NCBI GenBank assembly: GCA_032717465.1
Contig: CM064671.1
Location: 53,879,991-53,943,990, forward strand
Source: Coenobita brevimanus
Taxonomy: Eukaryota > Arthropoda > Malacostraca > Decapoda > Coenobitidae
Direction: 5' to 3'
DNA: 64,000 bases
Shown: piece after piece, positions 1-13,687 of the stretch
How positions within the stretch are numbered: position 1 is the stretch's first letter
Layout: every line of letters begins with the position of its first letter
Notes under the pieces: generated by a model
The model's input: only the letters and a program-made list of their open reading frames with translations
What the model was told of the DNA's origin: nothing
The model's database searches: none
Position numbers and translations under genes: made by a program

Positions 1-324
1 AGTATGTGCACCTATGCAAGACATATGATAGTACTTCAGCTGATACAAGCCAAGTTAGTAAATTTCAGTGTAATAATGATGTGTATTGCTTTCTACTTAT
101 AATAAATGTTGAGTAAAAGGAAAATAATATTGCATGTTCAGCCTCATTGGTTGAATATTTTGTATATCCACCCCCTGCTTCCAAAGCAGCCTCTAGACCA
201 GTGATTCTCATAATATGAGTCGCGACCCAAAGGTGAATTGCAAGAGATATTTTGATGCGTTGCAGGAACATAGAATAGGCCTAATGTTTTCAATGTATTT
301 GCTTAATTGAAATTGTAATAATCC

Positions 325-1065
325 TTAGCCCGAGGCATCCCATCGACGTATGGACACGTAGCAACATTTGTCACAGCTAGTCCCATCGATGTAGCAGTAC
401 GTCGCACAATTGCAAGGTTCATAATTTGCACAATTTTGAATTTTCGCGCGTGATTTTTCGTACGTATACACGGGACACCTTGCTCTACAAGATGCCAGGC
501 AGGGACAATGCCATACCCCACATGGACTCCCCCCCTCTGCACGCCATTGTCTCAGCAATTCTCCTGTTATCAGTGACCTGGCCAATAAAGACATTCAGGG
601 CCAGAGTGATTCCCCAATCAATGACAATGTGGAGGACAAAATTCACATACCATTAGAGGAAGAAACAGAAATGATGATCAGGTAATGTCGCCAATAAGGG
701 TCAGGTATGTTGATGTGTTAGTGAAACAATGCTCATATTGCCTATACTACTGTGTGAAAACCAATATACTCTCGTATTAAATATAAATTCGTACCAAATA
801 AATAAATAAATACCGTTTATGAGTGTGTGGAATAGTTACCCTCCCATAGAACTCGTTTTCTTTGGAGCTAGCCTGATAGAAAACCAAGTAAGGTAAGGAG
901 TATTGCTAGCTGTATCAAGTATTTTAAACCTAAAGTAAATGATTTCTCTATGAATTTTCATTGTTTCTCACAAAAAGCGGAGGTTTGAGCCACAAAATTT
1001 TTTTTTCCAGAATTGGTCGGGATTGGAGGGAGTGGTGGAAAATCGGTCGGGACGTGATGGGTTAA
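325..1065 (+). mobile_element. non-autonomous piggyBac-type element, copy A
   Basis: The element is bounded by TTAG (a mutated TTAA, 325-328) and TTAA (1062-1065), with ends that begin CCCGAGGC and, reversed, CCCATCAC. Its left 250 bp align by eye with the transposase-side end of the complete piggyBac at 38567-42554, including the stretch ACAATTTTGAATTTTCGCG. Its right 120 bp align with the other end of that element. The middle matches the MITE at 32923-33689 in reverse orientation, so both copies descend from the same internal deletion. No transposase is encoded, and short frames here are chance. Confidence 0.82.
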
Positions 1066-1985
1066 TACACTATTAGCATATTCATAATAACTACAATATG
1101 CTATATACCAGTTACTCTCTCTCTCTACCCTGTGGGTCATGAAATCTTGAAATATTCCAAATAGGGTCACACACTAAAAAGTATGAGAACTGCTGCTCTA
1201 GTCATATGAAGCATCCATCTGAAGCATTTAACCACCCATCCAAAGCAAACAACTGAACTCGTGCACCCCTCCTAGACCATCATAGAAAAACAATCGATGC
1301 CTATAGATTTAATATCCTTCAAAATAATTTTTTGTTGTATTCTTTAGATAATAAGTGTTGAATAGCAGGAAAATAATAAATGTGCCGAGTTTCATTATTA
1401 ATACTCGGTTGGGCGCTCAGGGTAACACAAACACGTCCTATATATTTCCCCACCATATGGTTCGTTCGTGCTCATTATTCCAACTCTTGCAATGGGATTG
1501 TGATATGTCAACACTAGACAGTGGAGGGGCGAACAACAAGGACCAGCCTACATAGCTTTACTAACGTTCATTTCACATCGAAACATTCATTTCACATGGA
1601 ATTAAGACAGTAAATGAAGGTGAACTGATTTGTGTTTTTCCATTAATCTACATAAACTGTTGGTATTGTTTAATTCCGGTTTGCCTGGCTGAACAGACCC
1701 GTCGACCAGAGGTAAGCAAATGCTTCGACGGAGCCATCCTATTGCTAATATTACTGCATATTCCATGGTGGGATCCGAAGCCCCTTTGTGTTAGATAGCT
1801 TCTTGCATGCGTTGGTCGGTCCAGGGTTGTTCCCCATGGCGAGGTCCAGAGAAAAATGGGAAATTTTGACTCCTGGGTGGACTGTGCACCTGTCTTCCTC
1901 TACACAGGGTGCACAACACTACCAAATGTAGCCTTCTCGTCAGCGCGCCCAAATAGTTGTAATTTGAATTTGAATATTGTTAGAC
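1066..1985. other. no gene recognised
   Basis: AT-rich sequence with short chance frames only. I see no repeat shared with the rest of the window and no convincing coding signal. Confidence 0.5.
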
Positions 1986-2143
1986 ATGATTTACAAGTAT
2001 TTGATAAAATTTCTCAAAAAATTTTGGAATTACCTTAATACTGAGTCTACAACATTTCATATATATATATGAACTGTTGTAGACTCAGTATAAAGGTAGT
2101 TCCATAATTTTTTGAGAAATTTAATCAAATACTTGTAAATCAC
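1986..2143. repeat. long palindrome (foldback repeat)
   Basis: The left arm (about 1986-2063) and right arm (about 2070-2143) are reverse complements over roughly 75 bp with only a few mismatches. Both carry the block CTGAGTCTACAAC near an (AT)n centre. The arms continue outward through matching CTCAAAAAATT and TTTACAAGTATTTGAT segments. This is the architecture of a foldback MITE or a recent inverted duplication. No coding content. Confidence 0.88.
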
Positions 2144-2233
2144 ATAAACAAAGGATCAGACCCCCAGATCCATATATATTCTGAATCAGGATGACCCAAG
2201 AATGGTTTTAGGTGGGTCAAACTTCAGATCTGG

Positions 2234-2700
2234 GTCATCTGAAGTCACCAGTAGAGTGTTCGCCATTTTTTTGGCCAGGCAATGCTGGGTACCCCAGCAG
2301 CCCAATTTTTGACATGGAGACTCAAATGACCTTTAGTTCGAACATAGGCTATGTGAGGTTGACCTCTGTGGTCATATAAGGTCACTGGTGGGAAGTTAAT
2401 TGAGGTCACCAGTAATACACACTGGAACGACTGGACCCAGCTGCACAATTTGTGGTAGAGACTCACATGACTTCCTGTTCGGACATAGTATATTTGAGGT
2501 TTTCCTCCTAGGTCATTTGCGGTGACCGGTCAGAAATCATTTGAGGTCCCTGGTAATACACACTGAAACAACTGATCCGAGCAGCCATATTCTTGGCCTG
2601 GGGACTCACATGACCTTCGGTTTGGACAGACAATGAGAGGTTGACCTCTGAGGTTATTTGAGATCACCTGTCAGAGGTCATTTGAGATCACCAGTAATAC
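2234..2700. repeat. tandem repeat, about 144-160 bp unit, three copies
   Basis: Three diverged units follow one another, starting near 2234, 2397 and 2540, with a partial fourth at 2684. Each contains a version of GAGGTCACCAGTAATAC, then GACTCACATGACCTT, then GAGGTTGACCTCTG. The last two periods are about 144 bp and the first about 160 bp. Confidence 0.8.
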
Positions 2701-2797
2701 AAGTGTACTGTACACAACTACTGTGTGTTTGTGTGCGAAAGCTGAAGTAGAAAGTTCCTGAACCTCTTATAATCCCTCTTCACAACCACAAAAGGTT

Positions 2798-3005
2798 CAG
2801 TTGAGGACATATCAAACAGAAACACCCCGTCCACCAGGTACAGTTGCGGACATATCAAACAGAAACACCCCGCCCACCAGCGAGGTGGTGTAATGATCTC
2901 CTCACCTGGTAACACTGATAGGTATGGGACTTCACCAGGTTTCGTTCAGTCGCTAGGACAAACTGAATGCTGTGATCATTGCTGCTGTGCACAATTATTG
3001 GCTGT
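2798..3005 (+). repeat. dispersed repeat with internal 46-bp duplication (pair of 5640-5830)
   Basis: This segment is the reverse complement, with divergence, of 5640-5830. Both share CGTCCACCAGCGAGGTGGTG-like sequence, GGTAACA(C/T)TGATAGGT and GTGATCATTGC. In this copy the block GGACATATCAAACAGAAACA occurs twice about 46 bp apart; the other copy has it once. Confidence 0.75.
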
Positions 3006-5639
3006 ATATAAACAATGTCCCGCCTGACAATACACTGAAAATAACAAAGTTTTGTGCATATTGTAATATAATAATTTCACACCATACATATTTGTATTTT
3101 ACTCACATGAAGCACGCAGGTCTCGTAAGTGTGACTTTCGACAAACGTCATGAACCATGCAACATTTACCGACGGCCATCATATGTCAATATAACATTAT
3201 CTGCATTCCTGCATCTATCATAATAATCACAAAATGACCGTGACCCCCCTCCTTCCTGACCATGAACCTGAAACTGGTAGACCTCTTTAATTGATGTAAT
3301 TTTAGTTGGCGCCACAGGAAGAGGCCGGGTGGGGCACCTGGAAGACAGGAGGAGGGAGGTGGGTGAGGAGGGGGCAATAGTGGTCTGGCTGGTGGAAGCG
3401 GGAGGGGGCCCTACAGGAGACGATGATGGGATGGAGGAAAGTGGACTGTGGCAGGAAGCTAGGATGGGATGGAAAAATAATGCACTGATGACATGATGCC
3501 AATTCAGCTATAGTTTACGTTGATAGTGGAATTTGATAATCAGGCCCTTAAACGTTTTACAGAATTTGCCACATTATGCAGTCTACCAGCATGTTTTCTT
3601 GTATCCTCTATAGGACGACCTACTCCCCACGGAGTAGCACATTAAACAAACCCTTCATTATTAGCCTATGGTGATGACTGTGTCATCATATGGTGATACA
3701 TGTTTGCCTGATGTCACACTTGTCATAGCGACTGGCAGCTATTCTTGTTGCGTTTATGTAGTAACACCATGAATGAGAACTGCGATATCGAAAGCAGAGG
3801 AAGGGGAGGGAGGCTTTTTTTTCTTGTCACAATAAATAATAGTTAATAGTGATTCGTGCCTATGATTCTCGTTAATATCTGTATAGCACCGATGTAAACG
3901 AAAACGTGATTTTCTAGGGAGGGATGCTGGGTCCCAGAACTTAAGTGGCGATACTGAGGTGGGCAAATAGGTGGGTAGAGAGATGGCTTATCAGCTGTAT
4001 TACATGAACTATATGTCGGATTAGTGTTAACTGTATACTGACAGGGTGAATCGGGGTATGAAGGACGTTTAACTGTTAAGCAATCTGATTCACAACCTCG
4101 GCATCCAGTTCACTGTCCGCCCCTCCCTCTTCCCGACAACTGCGTGCACTCAGACGAGAGTACTGGCGGGTAGGGGAGATGGTCGTAATGACTGCCACAC
4201 CATGAGCAGCGGATCACATGTTTATACATCAACGACAGTGGTTCACCTGTCTTCTTTAATGGATTTCAATATACACCTTTACTTAGCCAGGACAACAGCT
4301 CCATGTATGGACACTGATGAGATGTGTGGCTCAATAGTTGCTCTCCCTGAACAGGGCAATGGTCCTCGTATTTATCTTTATCCTGTCAGTTTCACACAGT
4401 GTGAACTCTACTCGGTTGTTTAGTATAACAAAACACACTGCGGTTTGCATTTAATACAAGCGATTTCTGTAACTAATGGCACAATTGATGTACTATGCAC
4501 GTGTTCAGATGCAATAACTACAGACATGACATTACAACCTTGTTCCATCATTACTGGCTCGAGGACTTGTGAAACAATGCTTGGGGTATACGACAGTTGC
4601 TCAATATGAACCTAAATATAACTAATAACCACTGGCAATGTGTAAAATCAACAGTCAGACACGGCGTACAGAAAACGGTAGTATAAATCTGGGTTAAGTA
4701 AAGCCACCTTCATATTACAGAGGTGCCATACAGATATTAATGAGAACCTTAGGGACCATCATTACTGTCAGACTTCATATTTATTGGTGATAAAGGAAAA
4801 AATCTACTTGGGCCTATCCCTTTTCTGCGGTATTAGTCGTCATCCATGATAATCGTACATAATAGGCTTTAAGAGTAATTCTCAGTCACTGTGACAATAG
4901 CTGTAACATCTGACAAATTGTAGGGATGTGTCATATATTTGCACATTAACGAATAGTCACAATACTTATCAGGGAGAACGAATAGCCACCATACTCATAA
5001 TACGGGGATAATGAGCCACCCAGTGGAATGTGTGATGTGAATTGTTACAAACTATGACGGTCAATTACAACACGTGGCAAAGTCAACATAAACGTTTCAT
5101 GATTTGACTGTAAAATTCCATATTCTCCATGAAACAATGCCTTGGCCCAGTCATCACCTTGTAAGTTATCCCTCCCACTGTAGCTCCTGTCGTTTACCAA
5201 AGTCCACAGTCCTCTCCCTCATCACCCCTCTCCTTTAGTCCTTAATTCGACCATTATTGCCCCTTTCCTCACCCACTTCCCTCCTGTCTCCCAGGTCCCT
5301 CACCCCCACCCTGCCGCCTCATGTGGTGCCACCTCCTGTGTGTAATGAACTTGCATCGCTCTCAGAGGTCTACAAAGGTCATGTTCACGGTAGGGAGGAT
5401 GGGCGTCATGATAATTCTCTGTTCATTGATAGCTGTGGAGAAGCTGATAACGATGACTTATATAATGAATTGTTAACTGCTGCTTGATTAATGACTCGAA
5501 ACTAAACTACGCATGAAATCTGTGTCATTCATAATAACTGCCATTATGAAGAGGGTGTACTGTGTGACAGTTTTTAAAAAGCTTACCATAATCATGACAT
5601 GCTATTGTCAGTATATTCTCTGGCGTAACAGTGGGTATA
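3006..5639. other. no gene recognised
   Basis: No exon, transposase or tandem structure could be supported. Two G-rich or C-rich patches (3300-3450 and 5210-5330) generate chance open frames of low complexity. A short run CCCTCCTTCC-type repeat accounts for them. Confidence 0.5.
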
Positions 5640-5830
5640 AATATTACATCTCAACCAATAACTGCTCACAGCGGCAATGATCACCGTGTTCTGTTCGTCC
5701 TAGTGACCGAACGAAACCTACAGTTCCACACCTATCAATGTTACCAGACGCGGAGAGCAATACACCACCTCGCTGGTGGACGGGGTGTTTCCGTTTCATA
5801 TGTCCACAACTGTACATGGTTTTTCTGGAG
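5640..5830 (-). repeat. dispersed repeat, inverted partner of 2798-3005
   Basis: Read on the minus strand this matches 2798-3005 over about 190 bp, including ACACCCCGTCCACCAG and GTGATCATTGC. It has a single copy of the 46-bp block that is duplicated at the other locus. No terminal repeats or coding sequence identify the element class. Confidence 0.72.
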
Positions 5831-6013
5831 TAGAAAAAATAATGAAGTACAACAAATTGGATTAGACTGCTCGCCTTTTTGGCCCGGGAAAGAGTATGGA
5901 AAGGTAATCTGATATATCTTTGACAGTTTGTCAGTAAAATCAAAGTAAATGTGATGTATTTTTTTTTTCTGGCCTATCAACCATTGGGGCCGAAGCCCCT
6001 GGTTATTAAGGCC

Positions 6014-6371
<358 letters not shown>

Positions 6372-6373
<2 letters not shown>

Positions 6374-8167
6374 CCATGCATACATACAGACACACTTTCA
6401 TGCAAACGTACATATATATATAATAATTTTATTCTTATTTATTTATTTTATTTTTTTTGGTATTTTCATTTTTTTAAATTTTTTCTTGGTTTTATATTTT
6501 TTATACCTTATATTATAAAGAAAACCTAATCTAAAGACCCTAACTCTAATCACCTAACAGACAAATCGCTAACCTATACTAAATCCTACAGAGACAAATA
6601 GCTAGACCTACACTAATGGTAAAAATACCTCGACTAACAGAACATCATCGACTGCAGATATGTAATGCCTTTCTACATTACATACCTGCACTCATCACCT
6701 GGTGCCTGTCAGTCGAGGCACAACCTAATATAGGGGACATCAATATATGAAAGGGAACCAGACGAGTCAGGAACATTTCCATATACGTCAGCTGTCGTCC
6801 CTAATTAGAATAACTTAAGCAAGATAATATAATGTATTTACATAATTTGTACAAAAAGTGAAGAACCTCGCCCAGCAGATGTGATGTAGTCATTATAATT
6901 ACTTTAGTATTAGTAATGCTGCAAACTCAGTGATATGTTACAACCTCTAAATGCAAGTAATGTCTTGGAAATACAACATATGCCTTCTTAAGATATACTG
7001 CTAAGCAACGGAAATTGTAATATATTGCAGCTTGGTCTAGGTATATAAGAGAAGTTGTATGTTACCAACATGCTAGTAACCTACCTAAGCAACATCAGCT
7101 GGCAACATGTTGAAAACTGGGAATGCTGATTAAAGATCGAAATATTGTGGCCAGTGCGAGACCAGCCGTCGGAACAAAGATATCCCTCTCTCCCTCATTC
7201 CCCACCCACTCCCACCTCCTCTTCTCATAAGTCCTTGGTCCCACTCCAGTGTTCGGTATGTGCGTCTCTGGAGTTGGGTTACTCCAGTTACGAAGCACCT
7301 ACCGTACCATTTATGTTTGAAATAATCATAATACTTTCACAATATGGAACATAAAATAAGATTCGCTGGTAATAGCATAAAGTATGGCTATTTGTTATTT
7401 ACAGTACTTGTCATGACCACAGATGCTGTAAATACAGCAGTATTCTCGTGATGTTTGCACAAAGTTCAAAGCTCCCAATGCCATACTTTTACACCAATGA
7501 GAGTCAACGTGTGTTTTCATTATGATAGTTGCTATCCCTGCTGTTTATTATTTTTACTATTACTCTTAACTCTGTACGCTACATTACGAGGAACAAAATT
7601 AAACGTGAGGGCAGGTGGTCTGGTAGCGCTTCAAAATAAGTACAGAATGCTGTACGGAAGCTTATTGTCCTCCTCATTACGTAAGTGCTCCATAATTTGA
7701 TATCTATCATCCGTCTGTACCTAAAACCCATGCATAAATCAGTCGTCAAAGACAGTTAAGGATTCAGTAACACGGTATATTCAACAGTGTCAGTGTTTAC
7801 ATTTCTAAAAGATCGGAACCTCCGACCGGGCTAACATAGGGCCTGGTCCCCTATTCGTTTGGGGTAAAACTCTAAAGTAAGTAAGTTTATATTTCCGACA
7901 CCCAGGCAAGTCACAAAGGATGTGGAGAATGGGAGGGAAGAGCAAGGTGATCGTATAGCCGGCCACAATTATTTAACCCTGACTCGGGTTGCATGTAGTA
8001 TATTGGTTAAATAAGCTTTATCTCATTTATTACGCACTTGTGGATTACACTGCATTGAGGTTATTTTGCTTCTCGCCACTGGATCTGTCCATTGTGATCG
8101 TTTGTCGGTACAATTTTGAAACTCTGTCTCTGTCTGTCTGTCTGTCTCTCTAAATATATAAATATAT

Positions 8168-8172
<5 letters not shown>
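6372..8172. other. no gene recognised
   Basis: T-rich sequence at 6420-6500, then unique-looking AT-rich DNA. No supported exon, terminal inverted repeat or tandem array. Confidence 0.5.
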
Positions 8173-8226
<54 letters not shown>

Positions 8227-8245
8227 CACACACACACACACACAC

Positions 8246-8317
<72 letters not shown>

Positions 8318-8318
8318 C
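8173..8318. repeat. (CA)n then (TA)n microsatellite
   Basis: Runs of CA (8173-8220, 8227-8246) followed by TA (8249-8318), preceded by a short TCTG/TGTC run at 8127-8146. Confidence 0.97.
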
Positions 8319-8519
8319 CGAGTATATATTATCTTTCCTAAGTGAAGTAACTTGACTCAAAACTGCATGCTTAGCTAAACAGAAATTCCAGAACACCGAC
8401 CAATGAAAAATTTCGTTTAGGTTCATATTCATCATACTGTACATAGGACTCTCGATACTTCTTTCGTTATGTGCACTAAAGTAAATTATGTTTTTTTGGC
8501 ATGTGCTATATCTAAGTTA

Positions 8520-8900
8520 TGACATAAATTGTGATGGGACAAGAGACAGATTCAATATGACGAGAATCAAAGGTGAGGCAGGAGGAGATTTATAAAGAGA
8601 AAAGACAAGTGGAACTAGAAGTTTTATAGTGAGAGGAGTTACAGGTGGGACAAAAGAAAGTTTTAACATTAGCGGAGAGACGGTGGTGGGGTACATTTTT
8701 TTGTTTTTATCAAGAAAAGAGACGGTGATATGGCTGGAACATAGAGAGAGTGGTGAGGTGGGAGAAATTCTTAGAAAAAGAAGAGGCAGTCGTGGGAACA
8801 AGAAATATTTAATATGAGAACAGAAAATTGTTGAGGTAGGAGAAAAATTTACACAGGAAAGAGAGAAAAAGGTAGTAGAGCAGGAGAATGCATAAATATA
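8520..8900. repeat. purine-rich degenerate repeat region
   Basis: A strongly A/G-biased stretch with recurring GAGGTGGGA(A/C), AAAAGA and AGGAGA motifs, which keeps a 138-codon minus-strand frame open. That frame has only low-complexity Pro/Ser/Leu composition and no recognisable domain, so I treat it as a repeat by-product. No clean period was resolved by eye. Confidence 0.45.
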
Positions 8901-9339
8901 GTGTTCAACAAAGATGCAAAAAGAATAGGACATGTTACCAATATGTCGGAAGAATATGACACATTACCCATAAGTTTATCATCGCCAGAGATGAATTGAT
9001 AAGTATTTTCCTTGGCAGATTCCTACAACGAGTTGCGTTTGGGATGCTGTTTTGATACCATCGAAGAAATAAATCCGATTCAAACATTCCCAGCATCCTA
9101 GAAAACAAGAAATGAATTATTGAATAAAATTATGCTTATATGGTAATAAAATATATGAAAGTTTCCATACAGATAACCCCTCCCTCCAAAAAAAGATGTG
9201 ATGTAATCCACTGTGACAAACTATGCTCTAACGAACAGACGTTCTTTACTGCTCCTACGTTTTAGACAAGAGACTAGCACCTAAACCAGTCTCTGCCTAT
9301 ACACCATGCCGACCATTTCACTCAGCTGTTTTCCAACAT

Positions 9340-9640
9340 CGTATCCCTCTCATTGACCCATTTTCCCACATGAACCTATTTTCCCTTGATTGACCTATGT
9401 TCCTCATAGACCTATAATCCCCCACGTACGAATAATCTTGAGGGACCTATTAGTTCCTATGAATGTAGTTTAACCCATCGACTTACTTTTCTCCCCATTG
9501 GGACAGACCGAATCCTCATATAATTCCCTTTTTCTCACATGGATCTATATCGTCTCTAAACCTTTTTTTCCCAATCAGTCAATGTTTCCATTGGTCCTAT
9601 TATTCAAACAACGCATTCCCCCTCGACATATATTCTCATG
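9340..9640 (-). repeat. degenerate minisatellite, about 17-19 bp unit
   Basis: Repeated variants of GACCTATTTTCCCACATGAA recur about every 17-30 bp. The reverse complement (AATAGGTCCATGGAGAAA-like) is the unit of the array at 16740-17260, so the same minisatellite family is present twice in opposite orientation. Confidence 0.65.
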
Positions 9641-9861
9641 TGGATCTCATCGAATCAAGGATCTAAGTACTCCATAGCCCTGTTCCCTAGAGAACCAATT
9701 TTCTGCACATCCACCAACCAGTGAGCATCCACTAAAATAATTATTGGCACCCCTTACATCGATACCCGTCGAAACTATCAGTAGCACAGAAGCCGTGAGT
9801 ACACGGTAAGGGTTGGTACACCTGGTTCTCCCTACCTCAATCTCTCCGTCCCTCCCTTCCC

Positions 9862-9874
<13 letters not shown>

Positions 9875-9936
<62 letters not shown>

Positions 9937-9940
9937 TCTC
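9875..9940. repeat. (CT)n microsatellite
   Basis: About 66 bp of CT dinucleotides with one TATCT interruption near 9921. Confidence 0.97.
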
Positions 9941-10229
9941 CAGATGTAGTATAACTTCCCTTGCTTCATGTCGTGTATAAGAAATAATTCATAGCAATGG
10001 ACATAAGCTCAAAGGAAGGTCTCAAAGCATTATCCACTAGAAAATATAGAAATCAAAGTGCTATTTGTCTGCTTGACACTCGTCATATCCGATTACCACC
10101 TTAGGATTTTCTTACACGTTGTGATGCAATGACAACCTCCATTAAGATTTTAAGAATGGGTTGACGGCAAATATTATAGACCTAACTACCCTGTATATCA
10201 AACACCGCATGAGTATTACGTGTTAAATA

Positions 10230-10945
10230 TATACATGGAATATGGGTGTAGCAGAGAGGAAAAGTTTGAATGTAATGGAGATGAGATGTCTGAGGAGTAT
10301 GTGTGGAGTGACGCGTATGGATCGAGTGCGAAATGATGAAGTGCGAAGGAGAACTGGAGTTGTTCGGGAGATGGCTGGTAGAGTTGAGCAGAGGGTGTTG
10401 CAATGGTTTGGGCATATGGAGAGAATGGATAATGAGCGATTGGTGAAAAAGATAACTAGATCTGATGTGAGAGGTGTAAGACTGAGAGGAAGACCACGAA
10501 TAGGATGGATGGACAGTGTGAAGAGAGCGCTGGATGCGAGAGGGATGTCCGTTGAGCAAGGAAGAGTGGCTGTGCGTGACAGAAATAAATGGAGAGAAAT
10601 TGTGAATGAATAAGTGATGACGCAGCCCTGAGGGGATATTCTCCCGCATTTGGTCTGATCAGCTAGTCAGGTCAGGTGCGGGTAAGGGGATGGGTCTGTT
10701 ATGATGTGGCAGGGGTAAACCAGTTCTGCTGTCGGGCCCTGCTGTGGATGTCACTGCTTGCATTGCGCAGTTGACCCTTGTGCGGTGTGATGCGGTGAGG
10801 ATCTGTCCGTTCTCCCCTTTGGGGCTAAGATGCGAATGAATGTGTTTGAATGGATGAGTAAATGGAGAGTGAGTCGTCCTGTCTCGGCTACCTCCCTTTC
10901 CTTGGGGGAAGCAGCCTAGGTATATAGCTAGATAGATAGATAGTA
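10230..10945 (+). mobile_element. 5'-truncated RTE-like LINE, 3' end with (GATA)n tail
   Basis: The insertion consists of the last coding part of a LINE, a 3' untranslated region of about 300 bp containing GGCTACCTCCCTTTCCTTGG, and a tail of TAGATAGATAGATAG at 10927-10942. 5' truncation and a short tandem tail are typical of RTE-like LINEs. Its C-terminal protein resembles that of LINE C at 45.2-52.9 kb (shared WFGH(M/V)ERM motif) but is a distinct subfamily. Confidence 0.75.
10242..10613 (+). pseudogene. LINE reverse transcriptase, C-terminal 123 residues
   Basis: An uninterrupted frame encodes the region downstream of the RT domain in RTE-type polyproteins: MEMRCLRSMCGVTRMDR, then LQWFGHMERMDNERLVKK, then RGRPRIGWMDSVKRAL. 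The endonuclease and the catalytic RT core are absent, so this is a dead 5'-truncated copy. The open frame suggests fairly recent insertion. Assignment rests on these motifs and on their match to LINE C. Confidence 0.75.
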
Positions 10946-11533
10946 TTCCCATAATATTAACCACATCAATGATAAGTGAATGTAGCAGTGCATGGATTAC
11001 GAGACTGAGCATGGTATATCACCAGTTTGATGATGATAACATCATCAATGAGGGGGTGATCGGTAGACATATTTATTTTAAGATAGGCTTTTACCTAAGA
11101 CGGTTCTCGATTTGCACATAATGTGAGGAATGTTGCCTAGAAAACTGCTTCAGCCTGGACAATTTAAGCATCGAATGAGCAATGCTTATATTCAATGTGT
11201 CTTCTGATTTTTTCGTAACACTTCTTAGATAGCGATTGATTCTGCACTTAACACATCAACATCCTCGTTTATAATTTATATGAAAACTATGTTGATACTC
11301 AAACTCTCTAAGTAACGTAAAACACAGCGATAATAAGCAAAACAGTTTGTTTGGCAAGCGGTTCTGTGAAGCCTCGGATACCACTATGAATACTTACCTA
11401 AGGCTCAGCAGAACATCGAGACCAACCAGACACTTTAACACAGTTTATTTTCAGATCGCTCGTCCTCTGAGTCAAATTTTATCACGCTAAAAGAGTGCCG
11501 ATATTTATTTTTTTTTTTTGTGGGTGTACAATA
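10946..11533. other. no gene recognised
   Basis: Unique-looking sequence between the LINE tail and the Tc1-type MITE. No supported feature. Confidence 0.5.
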
Positions 11534-11824
11534 CAATGGGTCACAAAAGTATCGGTGCTCGATATGCGTGAAACATTTGGGAACACAGAACAAAGGTCAC
11601 TGAAATGTTAGTGTCCGACCTACCATACGCTTGTAGCCCTGATGTCGGGAGGTGTCATTATATCGCCAACTAGCAATGTCTTCTTGCAAACATATTGCAA
11701 ATGTTATGTTTACATAAACAGACATTGTTAATACATAATGAGTTGTTGGTAATGTACAGCAGTTGTTCGAATGTTTTCGATAGGCATCGGACCCCCTGTG
11801 CACCAATACTTTTGTAACCCACTG
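11534..11824. mobile_element. Tc1/mariner-type MITE
   Basis: The terminal inverted repeats are CAATGGGTCACAAAAGTATC (left) and, reversed from the right end, CAGTGGGTTACAAAAGTATT. They continue into GGTGC on both sides. A TA precedes the left end; the right flank reads TC, so one TA copy is probably mutated. At 291 bp there is no room for a transposase. Ends of this form are typical of Tc1-like elements. Confidence 0.85.
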
Positions 11825-12529
<705 letters not shown>

Positions 12530-12607
12530 CTGCAAGTCATCTGGTCCAAGTTCGGTGGCGAGTGGGTTCGTTGGTGGGTGGATGGGTATTTTGGTTTGGT
12601 GGATGAG

Positions 12608-13592
12608 TCAGTGAGTGGACAGGAGAGTGAATAGGGCGGATTGGTAGATGGGGTGCTTAGGGTGAGCGAGATGGGTGGGTGGGTAGGGTGTGGTAGTAGT
12701 TGTTGTTGTTCCATAGGTAGTCTGGCCAAAAAGTTCCGAGTTCCTACAGAAGGCCATGGCTGAGACCTGGCTTTCCCACAGAGCTCCCAGGGAGTTTGTG
12801 TTGTGTTGTTGGCACAAGTGATTGTATGCAATGCAGTCTTCCATAATGTGCTTAATACTAATGGGTGCTGTGTTGCATCCTGGACAGGCATCAGCGACTG
12901 AGTCATCCAGTCTCTTTTGATAACTCAAGAGGGCAGCATGATGCCCACATCTTAACCTGGCCAGGTGGACCTTGTCCTCACTAGGAAGGTAGGATTCAGA
13001 AGGGTGGATATCAGAAGGCCATACATGCAGCCGTGTGTTGTCTTTGAGTGACTGAATGGTGACGTGAGTGATTTGATCATGGATATGCTTCTGGAAGCTG
13101 GTCTGAAGCAGGCAAGGGGGAAGAAATGACAGTATTTGTGTATAATATCGTGTGCTGGGTGTTGTTTTGGTGTTCCTTGGTGTGTGTGGATGTGCTGCCA
13201 TGTAGTGTAGTGGATGGTGTGGGTTTGTGGAGGATGTGGCAAGAATTTGTGTGCCTCATATGTCTAGATGATTCTTGACTTTGAGGACTTTGGTTTCATG
13301 GTGTGGGTGGTCTGCAGATGTAGTAGCTGTGCAGCCTGTGATTATTTTTAGGGCCTTGTTCTGGATGGTCTGTAGGGGGTTGTAGTGTGTTTTATTGAGG
13401 TTAGAAGCCCAAATAGGCTTGCATAATTCATCACTGAACATATCTATTGTTTGTATAATATGGTGGTTGTTCTTTATTATGTCCTAATGTTGTATGGGCA
13501 AGTTACCCTAGGGTCTTGAGTCTTGATGTTAATTTATTTTGAATGTTTGTGATGTGTTGTTCAAACGACATTGATGTACTGTATGCTAGGCA

Positions 13593-13687
<95 letters not shown>

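Noticed and set aside
3186..3502. Two overlapping minus-strand frames rich in Pro, Ser and His
   Set aside because: The plus strand is GGGAGG-rich here and creates the frames. No domain.
8517..8933. 138-codon minus-strand frame
   Set aside because: Purine-rich strand keeps the reverse frame open. Composition is low complexity and there is no domain or start context.
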